From the NCBI GenBank assembly GCA_021774735.1, contig JAJFIS010000021.1, forward strand, positions 62,001 to 126,000: a DNA stretch of 64,000 nt, written 5' to 3'. The translations under genes and the position numbers were made by a program. The notes beneath the pieces were generated by a model. The model made no database searches. It was not told the origin of the DNA and saw only the letters and a program-made list of their open reading frames with translations. Below, piece by piece: positions 1 through 6,289 of the stretch; the stretch's first letter is position 1; every line of letters starts with the position of its first letter. The stretch comes from Alphaproteobacteria bacterium (GTDB lineage Bacteria; Pseudomonadota; Alphaproteobacteria; Sphingomonadales; Kordiimonadaceae).

Positions 1-830
1 ATGGAAACAACTTCACCGTCCCCAGGGTTAACAAAAACAAAGCGGCCTTGCGGTGTGCCCGATGAGGCCCCGTTCATAACACCTGCGATGGGATAGGCTG
101 AAATTTCACGGTCACCCGCTTCAACCGCACCTTGCTTGGTGTAGCTAACGTCAATGAAAATGCGACCCCTATCGGTGTGTGCACCCCAAGAAACGTCATA
201 TTCTTGGCTGCCGCCGTCACCTTCATCATAAACACCGTAATAAGCGCTGGCGTTAAAACCATCATAATTATCGGAGGTTTTAATATTGATAACACCGGCG
301 ATAGCGTCAGAGCCATAAATGGTCGATGCGCCGTCTTGCAGAACCTCAACCGATTTAATGGCACCAACCGGAATGGTGTTCAAATCAACGGCACCGGATA
401 CGCCCGACGCTGAAGAGCCCCGCACCCAGCGGCGACCATCCACGAGCACAAGTACGCGCTTGCTGCTTAAATAACGCAGGTCAATTTCAGAAGCGCCAGC
501 ACCAATGCCAGAACCATCTGGGGGAAAGCCGAGGTTGCCGGACGAATTATTAGTGCGGTTAATGGCGGAACCAGCAATCGGCAGTCGTTGCAAGAAGTCA
601 GCAATGGATATTTGGCCTGATTGCTCAATGTCTTCAGCACTTAATATTTGCACTGGCGATTTTGCTTCCAATGGGTTTTGCCGGATACGGGACCCGGTAA
701 CAACAACCTCTTCAACGTCATCATTGGTGTCGGTTGTTTGGGCGACGGCAATATCGGCTAAAGTTAAGCTTGCTAATGCAACGCTTGCCAGTAAATAGCC
801 ACGCCTAGTTACAAAGGATTTTCGTGTCAT
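1..830 (-). CDS. TonB-dependent outer-membrane receptor, N-terminal part (runs off the window)
   Basis: The reverse strand encodes an N-terminal signal peptide (hydrophobic run ending ADIAVAQ), then a TonB-box-like stretch ([12 protein letters not shown]) and a plug domain with [24 protein letters not shown] and [17 protein letters not shown]. These are hallmarks of TonB-dependent receptors, which import siderophores, vitamins or oligosaccharides across the outer membrane using energy from TonB-ExbBD. The start ATG at 830-828 follows a clear Shine-Dalgarno (AGGAGT). About 276 codons are present; the barrel lies to the left of the window. Substrate cannot be assigned from the plug alone. The family call is secure. 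Confidence 0.93.
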   Translation of the reverse strand, partial: MTRKSFVTRRGYLLASVALASLTLADIAVAQTTDTNDDVEEVVVTGSRIRQNPLEAKSPVQILSAEDIEQSGQISIADFLQRLPIAGSAINRTNNSSGNLGFPPDGSGIGAGASEIDLRYLSSKRVLVLVDGRRWVRGSSASGVSGAVDLNTIPVGAIKSVEVLQDGASTIYGSDAIAGVINIKTSDNYDGFNASAYYGVYDEGDGGSQEYDVSWGAHTDRGRIFIDVSYTKQGAVEAGDREISAYPIAGVMNGASSGTPQGRFVFVNPGDGEVVS

Positions 831-1356
831 ATCTCACTCCTGATATTATTATTGATTGGGTGAGGGGTAATCATATTTGGCTTATTGCTGCCAGTTTAGC
901 TTTCACCCAATAACTTCCCAGCGGAAAGCTAATGCAAGATTAACAAGGCTTTAACTATAAAGTCGCAGTAAAATGGTTGTTATTGAAACTATAATGCGAA
1001 TAATTTTTGGAGGTGTGGCATGGATGCCGCAATCATGGGAGGAAGTACTGGGCCTTTAGAACATATTATCTAAACCTAAGGTCTATTTACCTGTTGCTGG
1101 GGGGTGGTTATGTCGGCCTGCTATGGCTGTGGTGTGCCGAGGGGGAGAATCAACAGGTTATTGATGGTAAACGTGCTGGAAAGCGGGTTAAAAGAATATA
1201 TCTATTGTTAAATTTTATTACGAATAAAAACTCATTGTAATGTTCTATACATGGTACATAATATTATAATAAATACTATACATGATACATTTATTGCTCT
1301 TTACCTCTTTACATGGTACCGTGAAGGCGGCATTAAAGTAAAATAAGAGAAGATTA
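831..1356. other. Intergenic region between the TonB receptor and hipBA
   Basis: This 526-base gap separates divergent genes. It holds the receptor leader on the minus strand and three operator-like sites before hipB (listed separately). A TATAAT at 990-995 is followed by a consensus ribosome site GGAGGT (1009-1014) and a 17-codon ORF at 1020-1073 that resembles nothing I know. No RNA gene or transposon end was recognised. Base composition becomes strongly AT-rich from about 1190, marking the left side of the toxin-antitoxin island. Confidence 0.6.
1246..1320 (+). promoter_or_regulatory. Three phased operator-like sites upstream of hipBA
   Basis: Three copies of a TACATGGTA-type sequence (arms TAC and GTA around a 3-nt centre; the middle copy is TACATGATA) begin at 1248, 1279 and 1310. 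The spacing is exactly 31 bp each time, close to three helical turns, so all would face the same side of the DNA. They end 36 bp before the hipB start. HipB-type XRE antitoxins are known to repress their own operon by binding several upstream palindromes, so these are the likely HipB operators. The function is inferred from position and symmetry. Confidence 0.65.
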
Positions 1357-1695
1357 ATGGTGAGACCTCTCAAGCGTTTCTACTCAGCCTATAGCCGTGA
1401 TGCAATGCATCTATTTGGCTCGCTCATTCAGGCCGCGCGTAAGACACAAAAAATGTCAGAGCAAGAATTGGCTGACCGTACAGGGGTGTCTAGGGGCCTA
1501 ATTCGGCGTATTGAAGAAGGCGATATGAAATGTGAAGTGGGGGCAATTTTTGAAGCCGCCCATATTGTAGGCATCCAGTTATTTGATACGGGACCAAGCA
1601 GGCTTGCAAGCCAGATAAGGCAGGTTGAAGACAAGCTAACCTTGCTGCCAAAAGCCATTCACAAAAAGCCTAAGGTGATCAATGATGACTTCTAA
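1357..1695 (+). CDS. hipB: HipB-like XRE-family antitoxin
   Basis: This 112-residue protein has a helix-turn-helix at about residues 22-75 (SEQELADRTGVSRGLIRRIEEG), typical of XRE/Cro repressors. In HipBA modules HipB binds operator DNA and the HipA kinase, neutralising the kinase and repressing the operon. The 3' end overlaps hipA by 14 nt, implying translational coupling. A purine-rich ribosome site (AGAGAAG) precedes the ATG. The C-terminal tail is Lys-rich. The three phased sites just upstream support autoregulation. The role is inferred from the fold plus the hipA partner. Confidence 0.88.
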   Translation: MVRPLKRFYSAYSRDAMHLFGSLIQAARKTQKMSEQELADRTGVSRGLIRRIEEGDMKCEVGAIFEAAHIVGIQLFDTGPSRLASQIRQVEDKLTLLPKAIHKKPKVINDDF

Positions 1696-2944
1696 AAGCG
1701 ATTATACAGAAGCTTTTGTCTGGATTTGGCTGCCCGAGGCAACGAAGCCTGTGGTGGCTGGTAAGCTGGAACAAGACGGTGAGAATTTAGTTTTCGCCTA
1801 TGGTAAAAGTTACCTTGAACGAAAAGAGGCTATTCCCATCTATGGCCCTGAACTGCCACTACATGCGGGCACCATACCCCTGTTAAATGGGTTAACGGCA
1901 CCAAGCTGTATACGCGACGGCGCACCAGATGCTTGGGGCCAGCGTGTTATCATCAACCGTATAACAGGATTGAAGGGGAAAGCTGCTGGTGAAGTGGAAT
2001 TAAGCCTGCTTACCTATTTAATGGAATCAGGTTCAGACCGCATTGGTGCGCTAGACTTTCAAGCGTCACCAACAGAATATGTGTCACGGCAATCTCAAGC
2101 CACACCAATAGAAGAGCTTATGGCCTCCGCAAATTTAGTTGAGAAAGGCGTGCCATTATCCCCTGAATTAGGCCAAGCACTGCTTCACGGCAGCGCAATT
2201 GGTGGCGCACGTCCTAAAACGCTAATTGACGATAAAGAGACTAAATATATTGCCAAATTTTCCGCGAGCAACGACGCTTATAGCGTTGTGAAAGCTGAGT
2301 ATATCGCCATGAGACTTGCCGCAATAGCAGGTTTAAATGTTGCCCTTGTTAAGTTAACCCAAGCAGCGGGCAAGGATATATTACTCATTGAGCGGTTTGA
2401 CCGGATAGATACAGCGGAAGGTTGGAAGCGCAAAGCCGTTGTTTCCGCACTGACCATCCTAGAACTTGATGAAATGATGGCAAAATATGCCAGCTATGAA
2501 GAACTTGCAGAGATAATTCGAAAGCGCTTCACTGCGCCGAAAGAAACCCTGAAAGAGCTGTTTGGCCGCATGGTGTTTAATATTCTTTGTGGTAACACCG
2601 ATGACCATGCCAGAAATCACGCGGCTTTTTGGGATGGTAGAACCCTCACCCTCACGCCGGCCTATGATATTTGCCCTCAAGGCCGCGCAGGAGGTGAAGC
2701 AACTCAGGCCATGCTGCTGGTCGGACAAAACTGTTTTAGCCAATTGCGCGTCTGCATTGAAGCTGCAAGTCATTTCCATATTTCAGAAGATGATGCGCAT
2801 GCAATCATAAAACACCAAAAGTCCATCATAGAAGATAATTGGGATGCTGTTTGTAATGAAGCTCAATTAAGTGAAGTTGACCGCGCGCTGTTTTGGCGCC
2901 GTCAGTTTTTGAACCCCTATGCCTTTGAAGGGTTAGAGCATTGA
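1682..2944 (+). CDS. hipA: HipA-family serine/threonine kinase toxin
   Basis: The protein has 420 residues, close to the usual 400-440. Visible signatures are the HipA glycine-rich segment (GSAIGGARPKT, residues 170-180), the catalytic loop CGNTDDHARNH (303-313) and the metal-binding AYDICP (327-332). These match the two HipA domains that form a eukaryotic-like kinase fold. In E. coli HipA phosphorylates GltX and triggers persistence; the target here is unknown. Ser171 is a candidate autophosphorylation site by position. All catalytic motifs are intact, so the kinase is probably active. It is coupled to hipB upstream, and a repeat element follows 48 bp after its stop. Confidence 0.93.
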   Translation: MMTSKSDYTEAFVWIWLPEATKPVVAGKLEQDGENLVFAYGKSYLERKEAIPIYGPELPLHAGTIPLLNGLTAPSCIRDGAPDAWGQRVIINRITGLKGKAAGEVELSLLTYLMESGSDRIGALDFQASPTEYVSRQSQATPIEELMASANLVEKGVPLSPELGQALLHGSAIGGARPKTLIDDKETKYIAKFSASNDAYSVVKAEYIAMRLAAIAGLNVALVKLTQAAGKDILLIERFDRIDTAEGWKRKAVVSALTILELDEMMAKYASYEELAEIIRKRFTAPKETLKELFGRMVFNILCGNTDDHARNHAAFWDGRTLTLTPAYDICPQGRAGGEATQAMLLVGQNCFSQLRVCIEAASHFHISEDDAHAIIKHQKSIIEDNWDAVCNEAQLSEVDRALFWRRQFLNPYAFEGLEH

Positions 2945-2992
2945 CACTCTACATCTTTATATCCATAGAAAATTATGATGTGATCTAATGAT

Positions 2993-3050
2993 ATGAAAAA
3001 TGGTGCCCCCGAGGGAAATACATTGAACACTTTATAGGATGAATTATCAA
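2993..3050 (+). repeat. Repeat copy 0 (degenerate) of the module-associated small-ORF element
   Basis: This segment, 48 bp after the hipA stop, aligns with the start of the element seen at 3776, 4596 and 5898. It shares ATGAAAA, GGTGC and TTGAACACT, then GATGAATTA, with equal spacing from the start codon to TTGAAC as at 5898. Its reading frame is interrupted by TAG at 3035-3037 (LNTL-stop-DELS), and similarity fades after about 3050. It is the most decayed of four copies. It also contains a 12-nt match (3000-3011) to the tRNA-Leu 3' end. Confidence 0.6.
3000..3011 (+). other. Possible attachment-site half matching the tRNA-Leu 3' end
   Basis: ATGGTGCCCCCG occurs here and at 7089-7100, where it covers the last bases of the tRNA-Leu gene plus one flanking base, in the same orientation. 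Two of the next three bases also agree. Integrating elements often leave a direct repeat of a tRNA 3' end at their far boundary. The enclosed 4.1 kb holds higBA, parDE and both fic genes. There is no integrase in the segment, and the match is short, so this is a candidate only. Confidence 0.35.
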
Positions 3051-3113
3051 TTTGTAGCGCAACAAACAACAATTTCATCGACAATCAAAAATGTTGTGAG
3101 GTAAACTACATAT

Positions 3114-3405
3114 ATGATTAAGAGCTTTGCCGACAAACGCACCGAGCAAATATATAAAGGCAACAAGATCAAGCGGCTTGATGCAACTTTGCAAAAGAAA
3201 GCTTTGCGGTGGCTACGCTATATTGATGTAGCAAATAAGCTAGATGACTTGCGTGTCCCTCCTTTCCAATAAGCTGGAAAAGAAAGAAGGTGATTTGCAA
3301 GATTTTTACGCCATTTGGGTTAATACACAATGGCGTATCATATTTCGGTGGCGTGATGGTGATGCCGATGAGGTGCTATCACTAGCAGGAGATGAAAATG
3401 CATAA
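3114..3405 (+). pseudogene. higB: HigB/RelE-family toxin broken by a one-base frameshift
   Basis: From the ATG at 3114 the frame reads a HigB-like N-terminus (MIKSFADKRTEQIYKG, then a DLRVPP motif) but stops at TAA 3270-3272. Moving one base within the TTT run at 3263-3265 restores the family sequence: NKLEKKEGDLQDFYAIWVN, then TQWRIIFRWRDGDADEV, ending at 3405. HigB toxins are ribosome-dependent mRNA interferases of about 92 residues, and the joined product would fit (about 96). The lesion is one extra T. It could be a true inactivating mutation or a sequencing error. The antitoxin downstream is intact and overlaps the 3' end. Confidence 0.85.
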
Positions 3406-3706
3406 TGATAAAATTGAGATTGAAAATATCGGCGTCATGCTGAAAGAAGACTTTCTTGATGATCTGAACATCAAGCCTGGTACTTTTGCTAAAGCCATAG
3501 GTGTTGACCGCGCGGCAATTAAAAATATCATTGACGGCAAGCGCGCTATTACGGCTGATATGTCTCTACGTTTTGGTCTGTTTTTTGGTATGAGCGCAGG
3601 GTTTTGGCTCAGCCTGCAAAAAGACTATGATTTACGGATCGCTAAACGTGAAAAGCTAGCTGAGTTCAAAAATATTATTCGCCCCTATGAAACTATTCGC
3701 GCGTAA
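3398..3706 (+). CDS. higA: HigA-like XRE-family antitoxin
   Basis: The 102-residue product has the HigA pattern: a short N-terminus, LKEDFLDDLNIKPGTFAKAI, a helix-turn-helix (GVDRAAIKNIIDGKRAITADM) and RFGLFFGMSAGFWLSLQ. HigA neutralises HigB and represses the operon. ATG 3398 is preferred because AGGAG at 3387-3391 lies 6 nt upstream; the ATG at 3392 directly abuts it. The gene overlaps the end of the broken higB. With the toxin disrupted it may persist as a stand-alone regulator or as an antidote against related toxins. Confidence 0.9.
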   Translation: MHNDKIEIENIGVMLKEDFLDDLNIKPGTFAKAIGVDRAAIKNIIDGKRAITADMSLRFGLFFGMSAGFWLSLQKDYDLRIAKREKLAEFKNIIRPYETIRA

Positions 3707-3716
3707 TCATAAAATG

Positions 3717-3883
3717 AAGCGCCTAACATTTCAAAAATAACGCACTCCTCGTAGGGGAATTAATGTCATTTTCTGATGGAAAGGGGTGCGCACAGGCGTA
3801 GAAAGTTGAACATATTGTTTGACGAATTCTCTGGCTGGGATGAGGAATTGAAAAGTACCTCGATTCATATCCCAGAACCGTAA
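3717..3883 (+). repeat. Repeat copy 1 of the module-associated small-ORF element
   Basis: It begins about 10 bp after higA. The left part carries a short C-rich/G-rich inverted segment (CTCCTCGTAGGGGAA). The right part is an uninterrupted 35-codon ORF (3776-3883) containing LNILFDEFSGWDEELKSTSI. The same protein pattern is found at 4606-4716 and 5898-6017, with many third-base differences and a stop codon at the matching place. A GTG-initiated frame aligned with the other copies would be interrupted here, so this copy may be partly decayed. Function unknown. Confidence 0.65.
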
Positions 3884-3984
3884 CAACCGAAGTTGAAAAT
3901 AATCAATTACTTAATTTTATTGGTTTGGTTACGAATATGATATATACTCATATATAGCAAATATGAATAAATGGAGTGCATATT

Positions 3985-4233
3985 ATGGCAACAACAAGTT
4001 TAAGCCTTGGTGAACATTGGGAAGTGTTTATCAAAAATGAAGTTACTAGTGGACGCTATGGAACTGCTAGCGAGGTTATTCGTGATGCCCTTCGTGATAT
4101 GGAAGAAAAAAAGAGTAAACTTGAAGCCTTACAGGCGCATCTCTCGGAAGGCGCGCGACAAGCGAGACAGGGTAAATTTGTTGAGAATTATTCAATTGAT
4201 AGCGTGATAGCAGAATTGGAAGCTACAGAGTGA
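3985..4233 (+). CDS. parD: ParD-family antitoxin
   Basis: The 82-residue protein has an N-terminal ribbon-helix-helix (TSLSLGEHWEVFIKNEV, then SGRYGTASEVIRDALRDMEE), followed by a flexible toxin-binding tail. ParD binds ParE toxin and represses its operon. ATG 3985 is chosen because TGGAG (3972-3976) is 8 nt upstream; a GTG at 3976 lies within that ribosome site. The upstream AT-rich stretch at about 3936-3960 contains ATATA-type inverted arms that could be its operator. It overlaps the parE remnant by 4 nt. Confidence 0.92.
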   Translation: MATTSLSLGEHWEVFIKNEVTSGRYGTASEVIRDALRDMEEKKSKLEALQAHLSEGARQARQGKFVENYSIDSVIAELEATE

Positions 4234-4532
4234 GCCTATAAGTTCGCATTACGCCCCGTGCCTATGAAGACCTGAAAAATATAGGCCGTTACACAATACA
4301 GGCTTGGGGAAAAGAGCAGCGGAACAAATACCTACATGCTTTAGATCAGCGTTTTAACTGGATTGCAGAAAACCCAAGAATGGGAAAACACCGTACAGAT
4401 ATTCAGGAAGGCTATTATAGCTTTCCTCACGGGTCGCATGTTATTTTCTGTCTGATCAACAATACTACTATTGATATCATTGGCATTCCACATAAGGAAA
4501 TGGATATCGTCAATTATTTTGATACTACTTAA
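4230..4532 (+). pseudogene. parE: ParE-family toxin with a stop at codon 4 or a lost start
   Basis: The frame opened by GTG 4230 (overlapping the parD stop) reads V-S-L-stop (TAA 4239-4241). It then continues without interruption as a full ParE domain: VRITPRAYEDLKNIGRYTIQ, AWGKEQRNKYLHALDQRF, IAENPRMGKHRTDIQEGYYS, HVIFCLINNTTIDIIGIPHK. Apart from codon 4 it is a normal-length ParE (about 100 residues), a gyrase-poisoning toxin family. No in-frame ATG or GTG follows the stop until inside the fold, so expression would need an ATT or other rare start. Either a point mutation killed the toxin or an unusual start is used. Confidence 0.8.
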
Positions 4533-4554
4533 AAGAATAACGTTCATTTCCAAA

Positions 4555-4716
4555 ACAAGCCGATCCCCCCGAAGGGGAACTAATATCATGTTATTATGAA
4601 AAAGGGTGCGCACAGACGTAGAAAAGTTGCATACTTTGTTTGACGAACTCTCGGGCTGGCAAGAGATATTGCAAGATACTTCTATCAACAAGATGGATTT
4701 TGACCCTAGACCATGA
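4555..4716 (+). repeat. Repeat copy 2 of the module-associated small-ORF element
   Basis: This starts about 23 bp after the parE frame. The left part carries CCCCCCGAAGGGG (4565-4577), a potential small hairpin. The right part, read from GTG 4606, encodes VRTDVEKLHTLFDELSG, then WQEILQDTSINK, ending at 4714-4716. This aligns residue for residue with the copy at 5898-6017. The upstream ATG at 4596 is one base out of frame with it. Synonymous differences between copies (for example CTC/TTA for Leu) point to past selection on the peptide. Confidence 0.65.
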
Positions 4717-4730
4717 CGATTAAATTAACT

Positions 4731-4800
4731 GGCTAATACCCGGCTAGTTTATGGCTTATGGGGGCTTGCTTCTCGGCTCATAATTGGCTAATTTATGGCT
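4731..4800 (+). repeat. Seven GGCT motifs with 11-bp periodicity upstream of fic
   Basis: GGCT begins at 4731, 4742, 4753, 4763, 4775, 4786 and 4797, giving spacings of 11, 11, 10, 12, 11 and 11 bp. The units approximate GGCTAATTTAT; units two and six are nearly identical. The array runs into the start codon of the Fic gene. Motifs repeated once per helical turn suggest cooperative binding of a protein along one DNA face, possibly the winged-helix tail of the Fic protein itself. Alternatively it is a degenerate minisatellite. Confidence 0.65.
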
Positions 4801-5844
4801 ATGACATGGCAACCACATTATACTATATCCGACAAGCTTCTCTTCACCATCCGTGAAATAGGGCAGTCGATTGGCGAGATTAAAAGCTTCTCGTTAACAG
4901 GCAAAGCGTTGGCAAAATTAGAGCTGCAAGCCAGAGAATTATCTGCCTTTGCTTCGACCAGCATTGAAGGTAACCCCTTGGCACTCACAGATGTGAAACA
5001 CCTGCTGAAAAATAAAAAAGAGCATATTCGCGACACAGAGCGTGAAGTCTTGAACTATAATAAAGCGCTGCAAAATTTACATGCGGTTATGAGCGCAGGA
5101 AAATTTAAACTTAATATTGCTACCCTAGAAAAAATCCAGAAACAGGTCGTAGCAGGACTGATGGACAGTCCAGTTGATATCGGCCATCTCCGCCAAGCAC
5201 CGGTGGTTATACGCAATCCACGCAAAGTAGATGAGTTTGTTTTTTTGCCGCCCGATGCAATCGATGTCAGGAATTTAACGCAAGCAATGTTTGATTTTAT
5301 CAATGCTTATATAGGTAAAATCGATCCGATTATCCTCGCCGGATTATTTCACCGCCAGTGCGTCATCATCCACCCCTTTATGGATGGCAATGGGCGTACC
5401 ACGCGCCTGCTGACTACCGCTATTCTTGGTCGCGGCGGCCTTGACCTGTTTGAAATTTTTAGTTTTGAGAATTATTACAATCAGAATATCAGCCGCTACT
5501 TTAAGGCTGTTGGCCTGCAGGGAGACTATTATGACTTAAAGGATGAAATTGATTTCTCTAATTGGCTCGAATATTTTGCAGATGGTATTTTGGATGAGCT
5601 TCGCCGTGTAGCCAAAGCCCTGCCCGATGCGCAAGCCCCCAAGCCGCGCCTTGAGCCTCACCATAAGAAGTTGCTAGACTATATCACCGAACAAGGCAGT
5701 ATCAGCCAACGTGAATATAGCCAAATTTCTAGCCGCAGCTTAGCATCCAGAAAACTCGACCTTGAGAAATTACTCGACCTTAAACTCATAGAGAGTGTCG
5801 GCAGCGGTCGCGGTACCTACTATATTCGCAAGCAACAATCATAG
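4795..5844 (+). CDS. Fic-family AMP-transferase, class II with N-terminal inhibitory helix and C-terminal winged helix
   Basis: The 349-residue protein carries the Fic core HPFMDGNGRTTR (residues 193-204), with catalytic His193 and the phosphate-binding loop intact. An inhibitory motif STSIEG (54-59) fits (S/T)xxxE(G/N) placed N-terminal to the core, which defines class II self-inhibited Fic proteins. The last 70 residues look like a winged helix (KKLLDYITEQGSISQREYSQ, ending GSGRGTYYIRKQ). Fic enzymes transfer AMP or similar groups to target hydroxyls; the target here is unknown. ATG 4795 and ATG 4801 are both possible starts, and neither has a strong ribosome site. Confidence 0.9.
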   Translation: MAMTWQPHYTISDKLLFTIREIGQSIGEIKSFSLTGKALAKLELQARELSAFASTSIEGNPLALTDVKHLLKNKKEHIRDTEREVLNYNKALQNLHAVMSAGKFKLNIATLEKIQKQVVAGLMDSPVDIGHLRQAPVVIRNPRKVDEFVFLPPDAIDVRNLTQAMFDFINAYIGKIDPIILAGLFHRQCVIIHPFMDGNGRTTRLLTTAILGRGGLDLFEIFSFENYYNQNISRYFKAVGLQGDYYDLKDEIDFSNWLEYFADGILDELRRVAKALPDAQAPKPRLEPHHKKLLDYITEQGSISQREYSQISSRSLASRKLDLEKLLDLKLIESVGSGRGTYYIRKQQS

Positions 5845-5849
5845 CCCCA

Positions 5850-6017
5850 AATAAAAACAGCCTAAAGCCCCTGATGGGGACGCGACCACATGTTATTATG
5901 AAAATGGTGCGCTTTGAGCGAGATAGCTTGAACACTGTATTTGATGAATTAGCAAGGTGGGAAGAGGTGTTGAAGGATACTTCTGTAAGCAAAAAAGATA
6001 ATGACCATGAGCCATGA
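5850..6017 (+). repeat. Repeat copy 3 of the module-associated small-ORF element (intact 39-codon ORF)
   Basis: It starts directly after the fic stop. The left part has GCCCCTGATGGGGAC (5867-5881), a potential hairpin like that at 4565. The ORF at 5898-6017 starts at ATG in the context TTATTATGAAAA, shared with copy 2. It reads MKMVRFERDSLNTVFDELA, then RWEEVLKDTSVSK, and ends DNDHEP-stop. This is the best-preserved copy. No known family was recognised. The reverse strand also has an open frame, but the aligned stop codons favour plus-strand coding. Confidence 0.65.
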
Positions 6018-6048
6018 TTTTTGTGCAGAACTGCTATTCTTTAATTGA

Positions 6049-6078
6049 TTTACAAAATCCTCCTACCCAATGTATAAT
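6049..6078 (+). promoter_or_regulatory. Predicted sigma-70 promoter of the antitoxin-fic pair
   Basis: TTTACA (6049-6054) and a perfect TATAAT (6073-6078) are separated by 18 bp, with TG directly before the -10. Transcription would start near 6085, upstream of ATG 6113. This supports the short form of the antitoxin over the longer open frame that begins at 6014. Confidence 0.6.
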
Positions 6079-6112
6079 GATACTATATCGTGTTAACACC
6101 TGGATTTATCAG

Positions 6113-6289
6113 ATGAGTAATCAAACCAAAAATAACAACTTTATCTACACGCAAGGTGTAGCCAACCTGGAATTGGAGGGTATGGAGTTGACCAGCGAAC
6201 AACACAACATTGCCCGTAATTATCAATCTGGTAAACTAACGCACCGTGAACTCATTGCCGAAGCGTTGAAATATGCAAGATCAGAGTAA
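6113..6289 (+). CDS. VbhA/YhfG-like antitoxin of a class I Fic toxin
   Basis: This 58-residue protein (MSNQTKNNNFIYTQGVANLE...) precedes and overlaps a class I Fic gene by 17 nt. It contains NLELEG (18-23), matching the Fic inhibitory motif (S/T)xxxE(G/N) except that Asn replaces Ser/Thr. Glu22 would be the residue that blocks productive ATP binding in the partner. The C-terminal LTHRELIAEALKYARSE resembles the tail of VbhA-type antitoxins. ATG 6113 lies downstream of the predicted promoter; no good ribosome site is seen. Assignment rests on motif, size and context. Confidence 0.78.
   Translation: MSNQTKNNNFIYTQGVANLELEGMELTSEQHNIARNYQSGKLTHRELIAEALKYARSE

Noticed and set aside
1007-1240. 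77-codon frame starting at TTG 1007
   Set aside because: Its start lies beside the ribosome site of a different short frame, and the composition is not protein-like.
3717-3812. Integron attC-like site (GCCTAAC near 3721 and GTTGAAC near 3805)
   Set aside because: Core-site-like heptamers occur in one repeat copy only, the two ends do not fold into an attC stem, the other copies lack them and there is no integron integrase.
4341-4691. Antisense 116-codon frame over parE and repeat copy 2, and a related antisense frame at 5786-5992
   Set aside because: Their mutual similarity is explained by the plus-strand repeat, whose aligned stop codons and synonymous changes favour the other strand; they also overlap real genes.
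6014-6112. N-terminal extension of the Fic antitoxin starting at ATG 6014
   Set aside because: The predicted promoter (6049-6078) lies inside it, there is no ribosome site and the extension shows no antitoxin similarity.
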